DNA of 64,000 nt from Halobacillus massiliensis (GTDB lineage Bacteria; Bacillota; Bacilli; Bacillales; Halobacillaceae), in NCBI RefSeq assembly GCF_900166625.1, contig NZ_LT800499.1:1282630-1346629 (forward strand). The letters are read 5' to 3'. Position numbers and translations under genes: made by a program. The notes beneath the pieces were generated by a model. The model ran no database searches, was not told where the DNA came from, and saw nothing but the letters and a program-made list of their open reading frames with translations. Positions 54,501 to 62,065 of the stretch are shown here, piece by piece. The first letter of the stretch is position 1, and each line of letters opens with the position of its first letter.

Positions 54501-56042
54501 ATGGAAGAACAATTTATTCCTTCTCAATCGTTGTGGAGAACAACGGAAATAACTTCTTTTCCAAAATTAGATAAAGATATTCAAACAGAGGTCACAGTTG
54601 TAGGGGGAGGAATTACAGGGACTACAACAGCTTACATGCTTGTTAAACAAGGTTTCGATGTGGTGCTGCTGGAAGCTGGAAGACTTGTAGAGGGAACAAC
54701 CGGCTATACGACCGCAAAGATATCTTCCCAGCATGACCTTATTTATGCCAATTTGAAAAAGTCTTTAGGACAAGAAAAAGCAAGGCTTTATTATGAGGCG
54801 AATCAAGAAGGGTTCGATCTGATTGATACCATAAGAAAAGAGCTGAGGATCGACTGTGACTTCTCATATCAGGATGCTTTTATCTATGCAGATACCCAAA
54901 AACAGGAGAAATTAATAAAGAAAGAAGTAGCCGCCTATCAGGAGCTGAACATTAAAGGAGGATGGACAGATGAAGATGAGCTTCCTTACCCGACCCGTTC
55001 TTCAGCAATTATCTCCCAGCAGGCACAGTTTCATCCTGTTAAATACCTTCAAGGAATGATCCAGTTTCTTAAGGAAAAAAATACTCCTATCTATGAAAAT
55101 TCAAGGGCTGAAAATATTGATAAAGGCCATACGCCAACTGTCATAGTAAGAGATGGACATCGTGTAGAATCGAATCATGTGGTTATGGCCTCACACTACC
55201 CATTTAATGATTTTGAAGGGGTTTATTTCAGCCGCCTCCATATTGAACGCTCTTATACGATAGCAGTTAAGACAGAGGATTATGTTCCTGCTGGAATGTA
55301 CTTAAGAGCTGGCAGCCCGAAGAGGTCAATTAGAAGTGCACTAGATGAAAAAGGAGATTCACTTCTTCTTATTGGAGGAGAAGGTCATACAAGTGGACAG
55401 AAAGAAAATACAAACCGCTGTTATGAGAATCTACTGGAATTTGCGAAAAAATATTGGAAGGTTACAGACGTTCCATACAAATGGTCTTCTCAGGATATAT
55501 CGACATTAGATCAGGTTCCATACATTGGACCAGTAACTGAAACGAATTCTAATGTGTATGTAGCCACAGGCTTTTCCAAGTGGGGAATGACGAATGGGAC
55601 AATTGCTGCCAAAGTTATAACAGACCAGATTTCGAAAGTTTCTAATAAATATGAGGAGCTATTTAAACCATCCAGGTTTAATGCCAATAAAGATATCCCC
55701 AATTTTGCTTTCGAAAATCTTGATGTAGCTAAAGAATTTATTAAAGGGAAGCTTAATAGAAAAGATCATACAGTTGAGAATATTAAGAGAGGAGAGGCCT
55801 CTATCGTCCGTTATAACGGTAAAAAAGGAGGAGCCTATAAGGATGAGGAAGGAAATGTAACAGTAGTAGATACAAGCTGTACACATATGGGGTGTGATGT
55901 CGCCTGGAACAATGCTGAAAACTCATGGGATTGTCCTTGTCACGGTTCCAGATTTACGGCTGAAGGAGAAGTTATTGAGGGTCCTGCTGTTAAACCGTTA
56001 AAGCTGTTTTATCGGTCTGAAAAGCTAGTAAATATCAATTAA
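54501..56042 (+). CDS. FAD-dependent oxidoreductase with C-terminal Rieske [2Fe-2S] domain (YhfW-like)
   Basis: 513 aa. N-terminal dinucleotide fold TVVGGGITGTTTAYMLVKQG and DadA-type fold (GTTGYTTAKISSQH). The C-terminal Rieske cluster motif has C460/H462 (CTHMGC) and C478-P-C-H481 (CPCHGSRF). Same size and layout as B. subtilis YhfW, whose substrate is not known. AAAGGAGGCAG lies before the ATG. The strand GFSKWGMTNGTIAAKVI near 360 is part of the FAD domain. Located among stress-type small genes. Confidence 0.92.
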   Translation: MEEQFIPSQSLWRTTEITSFPKLDKDIQTEVTVVGGGITGTTTAYMLVKQGFDVVLLEAGRLVEGTTGYTTAKISSQHDLIYANLKKSLGQEKARLYYEANQEGFDLIDTIRKELRIDCDFSYQDAFIYADTQKQEKLIKKEVAAYQELNIKGGWTDEDELPYPTRSSAIISQQAQFHPVKYLQGMIQFLKEKNTPIYENSRAENIDKGHTPTVIVRDGHRVESNHVVMASHYPFNDFEGVYFSRLHIERSYTIAVKTEDYVPAGMYLRAGSPKRSIRSALDEKGDSLLLIGGEGHTSGQKENTNRCYENLLEFAKKYWKVTDVPYKWSSQDISTLDQVPYIGPVTETNSNVYVATGFSKWGMTNGTIAAKVITDQISKVSNKYEELFKPSRFNANKDIPNFAFENLDVAKEFIKGKLNRKDHTVENIKRGEASIVRYNGKKGGAYKDEEGNVTVVDTSCTHMGCDVAWNNAENSWDCPCHGSRFTAEGEVIEGPAVKPLKLFYRSEKLVNIN

Positions 56043-56178
56043 CTATATTGATATAACACTGAGTCTCCCCTATAATAGGTATAAATAATGAGAAAAAAGA
56101 CAAAATCTGTCGAACTTTATCGTTGCTAATAAATAACGTTTGTTTATAGCACAGTCCTAATGTACGGGGGGATTGATT

Positions 56179-56325
56179 GTGAAAGCTTGGAAACTATATG
56201 AGGATTTAAAGAAGGATTTTGAAATAAAGATCGGTCGAGAATTAAAAGAAGAAGAAAAGCAGCTCGTTCAATGGATGACCGAGCAGTATTTATTAGAATA
56301 TGGAAAAAATCTTTTGAATAATTGA
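56179..56325 (+). CDS. small helical 48-aa protein
   Basis: GTG start behind GGGGGGATTGATT. The product begins MKAWKLYEDLKKDFEIKIG, has a run of Glu/Lys in the middle and ends YLLEYGKNLLNN. It is predicted fully alpha-helical and is followed by a terminator, which together make a real small gene likely. Family not recognised. Confidence 0.65.
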   Translation: MKAWKLYEDLKKDFEIKIGRELKEEEKQLVQWMTEQYLLEYGKNLLNN

Positions 56326-56354
56326 TACGGTTTAATCACATCAATCCCATATTT

Positions 56355-56390
56355 AAACAGTCGCTTCCAGTAAGGAAGCGACTGTTTTTT
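56355..56390. terminator. bidirectional terminator
   Basis: AAACAGTCGCTTCC-AGTAA-GGAAGCGACTGTTT with T-run; serves the small + strand gene and the - strand gene ending at 56389. Confidence 0.92.
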
Positions 56391-56700
56391 ACTCCATTTG
56401 ACTATTATTCTCGTTTGGAGAAGTCTCATATGGAGGTTCACTAACCCGGCTTTTATCATCATGAGTATTGTGTGCGCCAGGAAATTGACGGGGCAAATTT
56501 GCATGAAGGTTGCGGTTTTCATAGGCAGAATTACTGTAGTACTGCTGTCCTTCCTTCCAAGGGGTATCCTTGTTTTCTACAGGAACCTTTTTTCCTTTAG
56601 CGGCACCAAAAGGACCTTCTGGAAATTCTTCAGAAGCAAGGAAATTCTGCTGAGTTTCCACATTGGCAAAGTCGGTGTATTTTTGATTTTTCTTAACCAT
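56389..56700 (-). CDS. conserved small Bacillaceae protein of unknown function
   Basis: 103 aa, hydrophilic. KKNQKYTDFANVETQQNFLA, EEFPEGPFGA, KDTPWKEGQ and PRQFPGAHNTHDD are motifs I recall from uncharacterised cytosolic proteins of Bacillaceae. Pro- and Asn-rich, without membrane segments; probably stress- or spore-related from context only. ATG 56700, with GGAGCTGATCTGA upstream. Confidence 0.75.
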   Translation of the reverse strand: MVKKNQKYTDFANVETQQNFLASEEFPEGPFGAAKGKKVPVENKDTPWKEGQQYYSNSAYENRNLHANLPRQFPGAHNTHDDKSRVSEPPYETSPNENNSQME

Positions 56701-56776
56701 TCAGATCAGCTCCATTTAAAATGAGACTTATCTTTAATGTGCCCTGATGCTCATAGGACATGTATAACTAATAAAA

Positions 56777-56801
56777 GTGCCCTTCTATTTGAGAAGGGCA
56801 C
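56777..56801 (-). terminator. terminator of the DUF3231 gene
   Basis: GTGCCCTTC-TATTTGA-GAAGGGCAC, followed on the - strand by TTTTATTAG. Confidence 0.8.
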
Positions 56802-56810
56802 ATACTAAAA

Positions 56811-57326
56811 TCAGGTTGTTTGAACAGGAATCTTTGTATGAAGAGGCGGTGTAATTAACCAGCCTTTTTCTTTATTTAATCGAAGGGCCCTGGCACCAGC
56901 TTGTGCTTTATTCATATGATATTGCCCAAAAAGCATAGCAATATCTTCTCTTGTACATTGACCAATAATCTGACTGCAAGCAATAAGGCCAGCAGCGATA
57001 TTTGCTGATACCATTGCACTGATTTCTGGATCGTTAAAGCGGGCACCTACAGGAATCTCTTCGATATCAGCAACCGGACGCTCTGGAGGCGATGGAGGCA
57101 GAGCAATTCCATTAATTTTTAAAATTTCTTCGATTTCATTTACTTCTTGTTTAATCCCTTGGTTTAATTCTTCTAATAGCTGCCTAAGTTCTTTGTCACC
57201 TGTATGGTTGATATAAGTTTGGTAAGCAGCATGTGATCCTTTTGCAACAGCAAGGTATGTCCACATACCGAATATCTCTCCATAATGAAGAGGCTGTTTT
57301 TCTTGATTTCCTGATAAAATTCCCAC
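56811..57326 (-). CDS. DUF3231 family protein
   Basis: 171 aa, one DUF3231 unit, mainly helical and ferritin-like in appearance (LHYGEIFGMWTYLAVAKGSH, LLEELNQGIKQEVNEIEEIL, LPPSPPERP, NIAAGLIACSQIIGQCTRED). Found in sporulating Bacillaceae; function unknown. Many DUF3231 proteins are tandem repeats of about 330 aa, so this is the single-unit form. TAGGAGGATACTATCTGTG gives GTG or the next ATG as start. Confidence 0.82.
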   Translation of the reverse strand: MGILSGNQEKQPLHYGEIFGMWTYLAVAKGSHAAYQTYINHTGDKELRQLLEELNQGIKQEVNEIEEILKINGIALPPSPPERPVADIEEIPVGARFNDPEISAMVSANIAAGLIACSQIIGQCTREDIAMLFGQYHMNKAQAGARALRLNKEKGWLITPPLHTKIPVQTT

Positions 57327-57437
57327 AGATAGTATCCTCCTAAAAAGTTTTCTTGAATAGTTTATCTAAAGATTTCGTTGTTACTCTAATTTTATTTATT
57401 AAAGTAAAGGGAGACTTGCAATTATTTTACAATACAT

Positions 57438-57462
57438 GTTTTAGATCATTTTAAAGTGGTAT
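57438..57462 (+). promoter_or_regulatory. SigB-like promoter of the second KGG gene
   Basis: GTTTTA (57438-57443), 13-base spacer, TGGTAT (57457-57462): one mismatch in each hexamer against GTTTAA / GGGTAT. It is 47 bases before the start. Confidence 0.55.
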
Positions 57463-57508
57463 GTATCCTATGTAGATATAACATTTTAGTTAGGAGGAGG
57501 AGTGGACA

Positions 57509-57796
57509 ATGGCGAATAATCAGAATAACAATCAAGGCAATATGAGCAGAGAAGAAGCAGGCAGTAAAGGCGGAAAAGAAACAGCGCGTAAATATGATCA
57601 GGAGCACTTTGAAGAGATTGGGCAAAAAGGCGGAGAAACTACAAGTGATGAGTATAGTCAGAAGCACTTTGAAGAAATAGGACAAAAAGGTGGAGAAACC
57701 ACTAGTAAGAAGTACGGAGAAGAGCATTACGAAAAAATTGGACAAAAAGGCGGCCGCAATTCAGGAAACGGCTCTAACTCAAACCGAAATTCCTAA
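57509..57796 (+). CDS. KGG-repeat stress protein, three repeats
   Basis: 95 aa paralogue of the 50290 gene: NQGNMSREEAGSKGGKETAR start, three 20-residue units, four KGG motifs, the same GRNSG...NRNS end. GGAGGAGGAGTGGACA precedes the ATG. The first copy has two more units, so the paralogues differ mainly in repeat number. Probable LEA-like desiccation or general stress protein. Confidence 0.9.
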   Translation: MANNQNNNQGNMSREEAGSKGGKETARKYDQEHFEEIGQKGGETTSDEYSQKHFEEIGQKGGETTSKKYGEEHYEKIGQKGGRNSGNGSNSNRNS

Positions 57797-57881
57797 TTTG
57801 CGACCGCAAAACAGAAAATGATTGGAAATTGAATACTTTGGTAAACAATTTCTCATTACAGTATAACGGAGGTGTTTTCTA

Positions 57882-58061
57882 ATGGCAAATAAACAATATA
57901 AAACGGGTGAAAAAGCCCCTGAAAGTGGAAAATACAAAGTAGACAAGCTTGTGAATGGAAAGAACGCAGAAGATCAGACGGAAATTAATTTAAATGAAGG
58001 GGATCAATTCCCGCCTTCACCATCTGAAGGGGAAGCAGCATACTGGGTAAAATCGTCTTAA
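57882..58061 (+). CDS. YjzC-like small protein, copy 2
   Basis: 59 aa: ANKQYKTGEKAPESGKYKVD, EINLNEGDQFPPSPSEGEAA, YWVKSS end. CGGAGGTGTTTTCTA gives a good ribosome site. It follows the second KGG gene exactly as copy 1 follows the first, and the sequence before both starts shares AGAAAATGAT, TGAATA and GTAAACAATTTCT. It is below common length cut-offs and easily missed. Confidence 0.82.
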   Translation: MANKQYKTGEKAPESGKYKVDKLVNGKNAEDQTEINLNEGDQFPPSPSEGEAAYWVKSS

Positions 58062-58108
58062 GTGGACAAAGCTTAAAGCAGGGGACAATGAGTTCCCGTT
58101 ATGACATT

Positions 58109-58157
58109 AAAAGCGCGTGAAATTAAGATTATTACATTTAATTTCACACGCTTTTTT
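58109..58157. terminator. bidirectional terminator
   Basis: AAAAGCGCGTGAAATTAA pairs with TTAATTTCACACGCTTTT (one mismatch), flanked by A- and T-runs, between convergent genes. Confidence 0.9.
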
Positions 58158-58186
58158 AATTTTTAGCACTTTTGGAAACACATAGT

Positions 58187-59041
58187 TTATTTTTCGACTA
58201 AATGAAATCCGATATATTCTAAAGCCGTTTGGATATTATGTACAGTTTTAACCCTTAATGATATAAATGAATGGTTGTTTACTTCTTGTCGAGCAAGAGC
58301 TGGAGTAATACCCGTCATGATGGTTTCGATGCCCATCAACTGAAGGGACTCCACGATTTCTATTAAGGATGGAGGGAACTCTTCATCTAGAATAATTAAA
58401 CCAGACAGGTCAATAATAAAATAAGATAGCTGTTGGTCAGCTCCATATCGAAGGGCCTCAGATACTAATTTTTTTGACCGGAGCTCATCGATAATACCTT
58501 GTATTGAAAGAATAGAGACACCTTTCTTTAACGGGATAATGGGCACATTTAAAAAAGCCATATTATATTTCGTTTGATCGAGTTCAATAACATGTGAAAG
58601 AACTTCCGCCATTGATCTCAAATATTCAATATCATCCTTGTTAAATTCGCGTTCTTCACTATCCCCGACACATAGAGTTCCAAATACTTGGCCATTCATA
58701 TCACGAAGTGTTACACCTAAGAAGCCCTTAATCTTCAGCTGGGGAGTTATTTCCATCTCTCGCGTTAATTCATTTTCCATAAGATTTATGGAGTTTACCG
58801 TACTATCGCTGTTTGAAAGGATCAATCGGCAATAGGATTTGCTATATTCAATGGTAAACCCTTCTGGTACAATTTCTTCTTTATTATTATAAGAGCTTAA
58901 GACAGTCATCTCATTGTCCCCGCGTTTAACTACATAGGCGGTTTGTACATTCAATCGCTTGCTGATGGAAGAAAACATTCTTTTAGAGGCCGCTTTCAGT
59001 GACCGAAAATCAGAAATACCTAAATTATATTGATCAGTCAA
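58187..59041 (-). CDS. GAF-STAS protein (stressosome RsbR-like architecture)
   Basis: 284 aa. A GAF sensor domain at about 15-155 (YVVKRGDNEMTVLSSYNNKE, GFLGVTLRDMNGQVFGTLCV) is followed by a STAS domain at about 170-280 (PIIPLKKGVSILSIQGIIDE, YFIIDLSGLIILDEEFP, LMGIETIMTGITPALAR). RsbR proteins combine a sensor and a STAS domain in the SigB-activating stressosome, and the STAS part here has the same TGI(T/R)P block. In the DLSG position a Ser precedes Gly, where RsbR-type proteins have a phospho-Thr/Ser region. TTG 59041 is the start, behind AAGGGGGAT. Its place beside putative SigB-dependent genes fits a stress-sensing role (inference). Confidence 0.85.
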   Translation of the reverse strand: MTDQYNLGISDFRSLKAASKRMFSSISKRLNVQTAYVVKRGDNEMTVLSSYNNKEEIVPEGFTIEYSKSYCRLILSNSDSTVNSINLMENELTREMEITPQLKIKGFLGVTLRDMNGQVFGTLCVGDSEEREFNKDDIEYLRSMAEVLSHVIELDQTKYNMAFLNVPIIPLKKGVSILSIQGIIDELRSKKLVSEALRYGADQQLSYFIIDLSGLIILDEEFPPSLIEIVESLQLMGIETIMTGITPALARQEVNNHSFISLRVKTVHNIQTALEYIGFHLVEK

Positions 59042-59257
59042 AAAGATCCCCCTTCCAAATATTATTCAAGTAAAATAATATTTTTTTTCATTTTAACATA
59101 TATAAATTCTTATTATTAATTTAAATGCAGCGGATAGTCAATTATATAAGAAAGCTTGGTTTCGTTCAAAGAAAGGGATCGTAAGGGTTTTACACGTGTA
59201 AAAGCATAAGATGTGTTTAAATAGAATTAAAACCATTAGTATTTGGAGGATGTGTCA

Positions 59258-60415
59258 ATGTCATGGAGTCAGCAATCAATTAAATCACAAAATAAAAGCA
59301 GAATACTACAGACCATTATTAGCGATTCCCCTATATCAAGAGCGTCTATTGCAAAAAAATTAAAAATAACTAAAGGTACAGTTTCATCCCTTGCCTCTGA
59401 ACTTCTTGAAGAAGAAATAATAATTGAGTACGGACCTGGTTCTTCAAGTGGAGGGAGACGTCCGCTCATGCTATTATTTAATGAAAAAGCCGGTTTTTCC
59501 ATAGGTATTGATCTTGGGGTGAACTACATATTAGCAACGCTTATAAATTTAAACGGGGAAGTCATTTATGAAAAAAAACAAACAATAACAGAACTAAATA
59601 AAGAAGTTATACTTACAGACGTCATTAAGATCATTAAGGAAACCATCTGCTCAGCACCACAATCTCCTTATGGGATGATCGGTATAGGCATAGGTGTTCC
59701 TGGTATTGTTAGTAATGAGGGAGTTATTCTGCTTGCTCCGAATTTAAAATGGGAACACGTGCCTTTAAAACAGATTCTCGAAGAGCAATTTAATGTACCG
59801 GTCTTTGTTGAGAATGAAGCGAATGCTGGAGCTTATGGTGAAAAAGGGTTCAGCTTGAAATATCCTGAAGCCGCAGACAATTTAGTCTATGTCAGTGCAG
59901 GTATGGGAATAGGCATTGGTATTATTATGAATGGGGTACTCTATAGAGGCAGAGATGGTTATGCTGGTGAAATGGGGCATATGAAAATTGATCTTAGGGG
60001 CAGGCAATGTTCATGCGGCAGTAAGGGTTGCTGGGAGATGTATGCATCTGAGAAAGCCCTCCAGCTGGAAGTTGATAATATGGGCATACTTTCAGAAGAG
60101 TTAAGTCTTGAGAAGATTAGAAAAGAAGCCGACACAAATAAAGAACTCCGAGAAGTATTTAAGAGGATCGGATTTTATCTAGGTGCAGGGATCAGCAATA
60201 TTTTAAATACGTTTAATCCACAGGAAGTCGTCATCGGCAATCGTTTGGCTGAATATAAAGATTTATTAGAAGATGTAGTAATAGAATCAGTAAACCGTCA
60301 CGCTTTAAGCTTTCAAACAGAGAATGTCACCATCAGGTTTTCAAATCTTACACCGTATTCAACAGCTCTGGGTGCTGGTTATTTTACGATAGAAAAATTT
60401 ATAAATGAATTTTAA
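59258..60415 (+). CDS. xylR: xylose repressor XylR (ROK family)
   Basis: 385 aa. N-terminal winged helix (SQNKSRILQTIISDSPISRA, KKLKITKGTVSSLASELLEE), then the ROK domain with IGIDLGVNYILATLINLNGE, GIGVPGIVSNEG and zinc motif CSCGSKGCWEMYASE. A xylO-like operator before the neighbouring xylose-type symporter (61946-61974) supports the XylR call. ATG 59258 is chosen; the longer TTG frame starts inside GGAGG. No xylA or xylB lies in the window. Confidence 0.88.
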   Translation: MSWSQQSIKSQNKSRILQTIISDSPISRASIAKKLKITKGTVSSLASELLEEEIIIEYGPGSSSGGRRPLMLLFNEKAGFSIGIDLGVNYILATLINLNGEVIYEKKQTITELNKEVILTDVIKIIKETICSAPQSPYGMIGIGIGVPGIVSNEGVILLAPNLKWEHVPLKQILEEQFNVPVFVENEANAGAYGEKGFSLKYPEAADNLVYVSAGMGIGIGIIMNGVLYRGRDGYAGEMGHMKIDLRGRQCSCGSKGCWEMYASEKALQLEVDNMGILSEELSLEKIRKEADTNKELREVFKRIGFYLGAGISNILNTFNPQEVVIGNRLAEYKDLLEDVVIESVNRHALSFQTENVTIRFSNLTPYSTALGAGYFTIEKFINEF

Positions 60416-60418
60416 AAA

Positions 60419-60453
60419 TTCCCCTTATCCGAATTACCTTGGATAAGGGGGAA
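60419..60453. terminator. bidirectional terminator xylR/symporter
   Basis: TTCCCCTTATCC pairs with GGATAAGGGGGAA around a 10-base loop, between convergent genes. Confidence 0.85.
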
Positions 60454-60458
60454 ATTAT

Positions 60459-61865
60459 TTATGAAGAGCTCACCTCTTTGGAAAATTCATCAGTTTGACT
60501 CCACTGCCTCTCAAGCTGTTCTAAAGATTTACCTTTAGTTTCTGGAACGAACTTCCAGACAAATAAGGCAGAAAGGATGCTCATTAATCCATAAAACATA
60601 TACGTAAGCCCACCGCTGAATTCCATCATGACCGGATAAGTGGAAGAAATAAAGTAGTTCGCTGCCCATTGAGCTGCCACAGCAACAGCGACAGCTTGTC
60701 CCCGAATCTTATTCGGAAAGATTTCAGAAATTAATACCCAGACGACCGGTCCCCATGACATCATAAACGAAGCTGTATAAATAATAATAAATATTAAAGT
60801 TCCTATCCCAATGGCATTAGAAAATGCCATTCCTGCAACACCAAACATTCCAATCGTCATACCGAGAGATCCTATAATCAGGAGCGGTTTTCTTCCAAAC
60901 TTATCAACCGTCAAAATAGCTATTACTGTAAAAACAACATTTACGAGCCCCATAATAATGGTCTGAAACATTGAAGCATCGCGGGCTGCTCCCATACTTT
61001 CAAAAATCCTAGGCGCGTAGTAAAGCGCCACATTTATTCCGACAAACTGCTGAAATACGGACAGAAGAACCCCAATGACTATAATTGGAACTCCAAAGGA
61101 AAATAGTTTACCTTTTTTAGCATCAAATGAATGATTAATTTCCTGTAACGTTGCTTTTGCTCTTGATTCCTCATAAATCTTATTGAGAACTGTAAATGCT
61201 TTTTTATTCTTATTTTTAGAGACTAAATATCTTGGCGTCTCAGGGACAGCAAATAATAATAGCAGGAATAGGGCGGCAGGAATGGCTTCTGAAGCAAACA
61301 TAAGCCTCCAGCCAATTTCGTTTACCCATTCCAGCGATTGACCTCTGGCAATTCCCCAATTAACAAAATAAACAACCAACATACCAAAAATGATGGCAAA
61401 TTGATTTAAAGAAACTAGACGACCTCTAATATGGGCAGGGGCTATTTCGCCAATATACATAGGAGATACAGCCGATGCAAGCCCTACGCCAATTCCTCCT
61501 ATAATGCGATAAAGATTAAAAGTAGTAAGTAAAGCGTAACTTGGACTATTTGATTCAAAAAATAGAAATTCAGGATATGCTGAACCGAGAGCAGAGATGA
61601 AAAATAAAATAGCAGCAAAAATCAATGTGTATTTTCTTCCGAACTTTGTAGAAAAAACTCCGGATAAAAGGCCGCCGATTATACATCCAATTAATGCGCT
61701 TGATACCGTAAGTCCATGAACTAAAGAGCTTAGCTTTAAGCTATCAGCGAAATAACTCTGCAATGAACCTTCTGCTCCTGAAATAACTGCCGTATCATAG
61801 CCGAACAACAGTCCTCCCAATGTGGCAACCAGAGTAATTAAAATGATATACATATTTTTTTTCAT
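60459..61865 (-). CDS. MFS sugar:H+ symporter, xylose/arabinose type (XylE/AraE-like)
   Basis: 468 aa, 12 helices. Sugar porter signatures: GGLLFGYDTAVISGAEGSLQ, GRKYTLI, RGRLVSLNQFAIIFGMLVVY, PETPRYLVSKNK, QQFVGINVALYYAP (sugar-contact QQ), GRKPLL and PETKGKSLEQLE. The promoter region has a xylO-type palindrome and a cre site, so D-xylose is the likely substrate. GGAGGAGG precedes the ATG. Convergent with xylR. Confidence 0.92.
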   Translation of the reverse strand: MKKNMYIILITLVATLGGLLFGYDTAVISGAEGSLQSYFADSLKLSSLVHGLTVSSALIGCIIGGLLSGVFSTKFGRKYTLIFAAILFFISALGSAYPEFLFFESNSPSYALLTTFNLYRIIGGIGVGLASAVSPMYIGEIAPAHIRGRLVSLNQFAIIFGMLVVYFVNWGIARGQSLEWVNEIGWRLMFASEAIPAALFLLLLFAVPETPRYLVSKNKNKKAFTVLNKIYEESRAKATLQEINHSFDAKKGKLFSFGVPIIVIGVLLSVFQQFVGINVALYYAPRIFESMGAARDASMFQTIIMGLVNVVFTVIAILTVDKFGRKPLLIIGSLGMTIGMFGVAGMAFSNAIGIGTLIFIIIYTASFMMSWGPVVWVLISEIFPNKIRGQAVAVAVAAQWAANYFISSTYPVMMEFSGGLTYMFYGLMSILSALFVWKFVPETKGKSLEQLERQWSQTDEFSKEVSSS

Positions 61866-61908
61866 AATATTTGAAGTAACCGGATATTGTTACTTCCTCC
61901 TCCTCTCA

Positions 61909-61922
61909 AGAAATCGCTTTCA
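61909..61922 (-). promoter_or_regulatory. cre site upstream of the xylose symporter
   Basis: On the - strand TGAAAGCGATTTCT, 13 of 14 cre positions, between the promoter and the start codon. The melE-side cre at 24039 ends in the same GCGATTTCT. Confidence 0.7.
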
Positions 61923-61945
61923 ATAATCGTAGTATATCAACATTG

Positions 61946-61974
61946 ACTTAGTTTGTATAGTGGACGAACTAAGT
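61946..61974. promoter_or_regulatory. xylO operator (XylR box)
   Basis: ACTTAGTTTGT - 7 bases - ACGAACTAAGT, an 11-bp inverted repeat with one mismatch. It matches the Bacillus xyl operator pattern TTAGTTTGT...ACAAACTAA. It overlaps the expected -35 region of the symporter promoter (TATACT -10-like word on the - strand near 61931-61936). Confidence 0.85.
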
Positions 61975-61983
61975 TTTTGTTAT

Positions 61984-61995
61984 TGGTATAGACAA
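61984..61995. promoter_or_regulatory. NagR (dre) operator upstream of the GlcNAc PTS gene
   Basis: TGGTATAGACAA fits 10 of 12 positions of the NagR/YvoA box TGGTCTAGACCA, 71 bases before nagP. A palindromic TGAAACGTTTTCA (62025-62037) nearer the gene looks like a cre shortened by one base. Confidence 0.65.
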
Positions 61996-62065
61996 CTATA
62001 TATATTCATGGTAATTTACTTGTATGAAACGTTTTCAACAATAGATATTAAGGGTGGGTAAGTAT

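Noticed and set aside
57446-57745. Hydrophobic - strand frame over the second KGG gene
   Set aside because: Same periodicity artefact as over the first copy.
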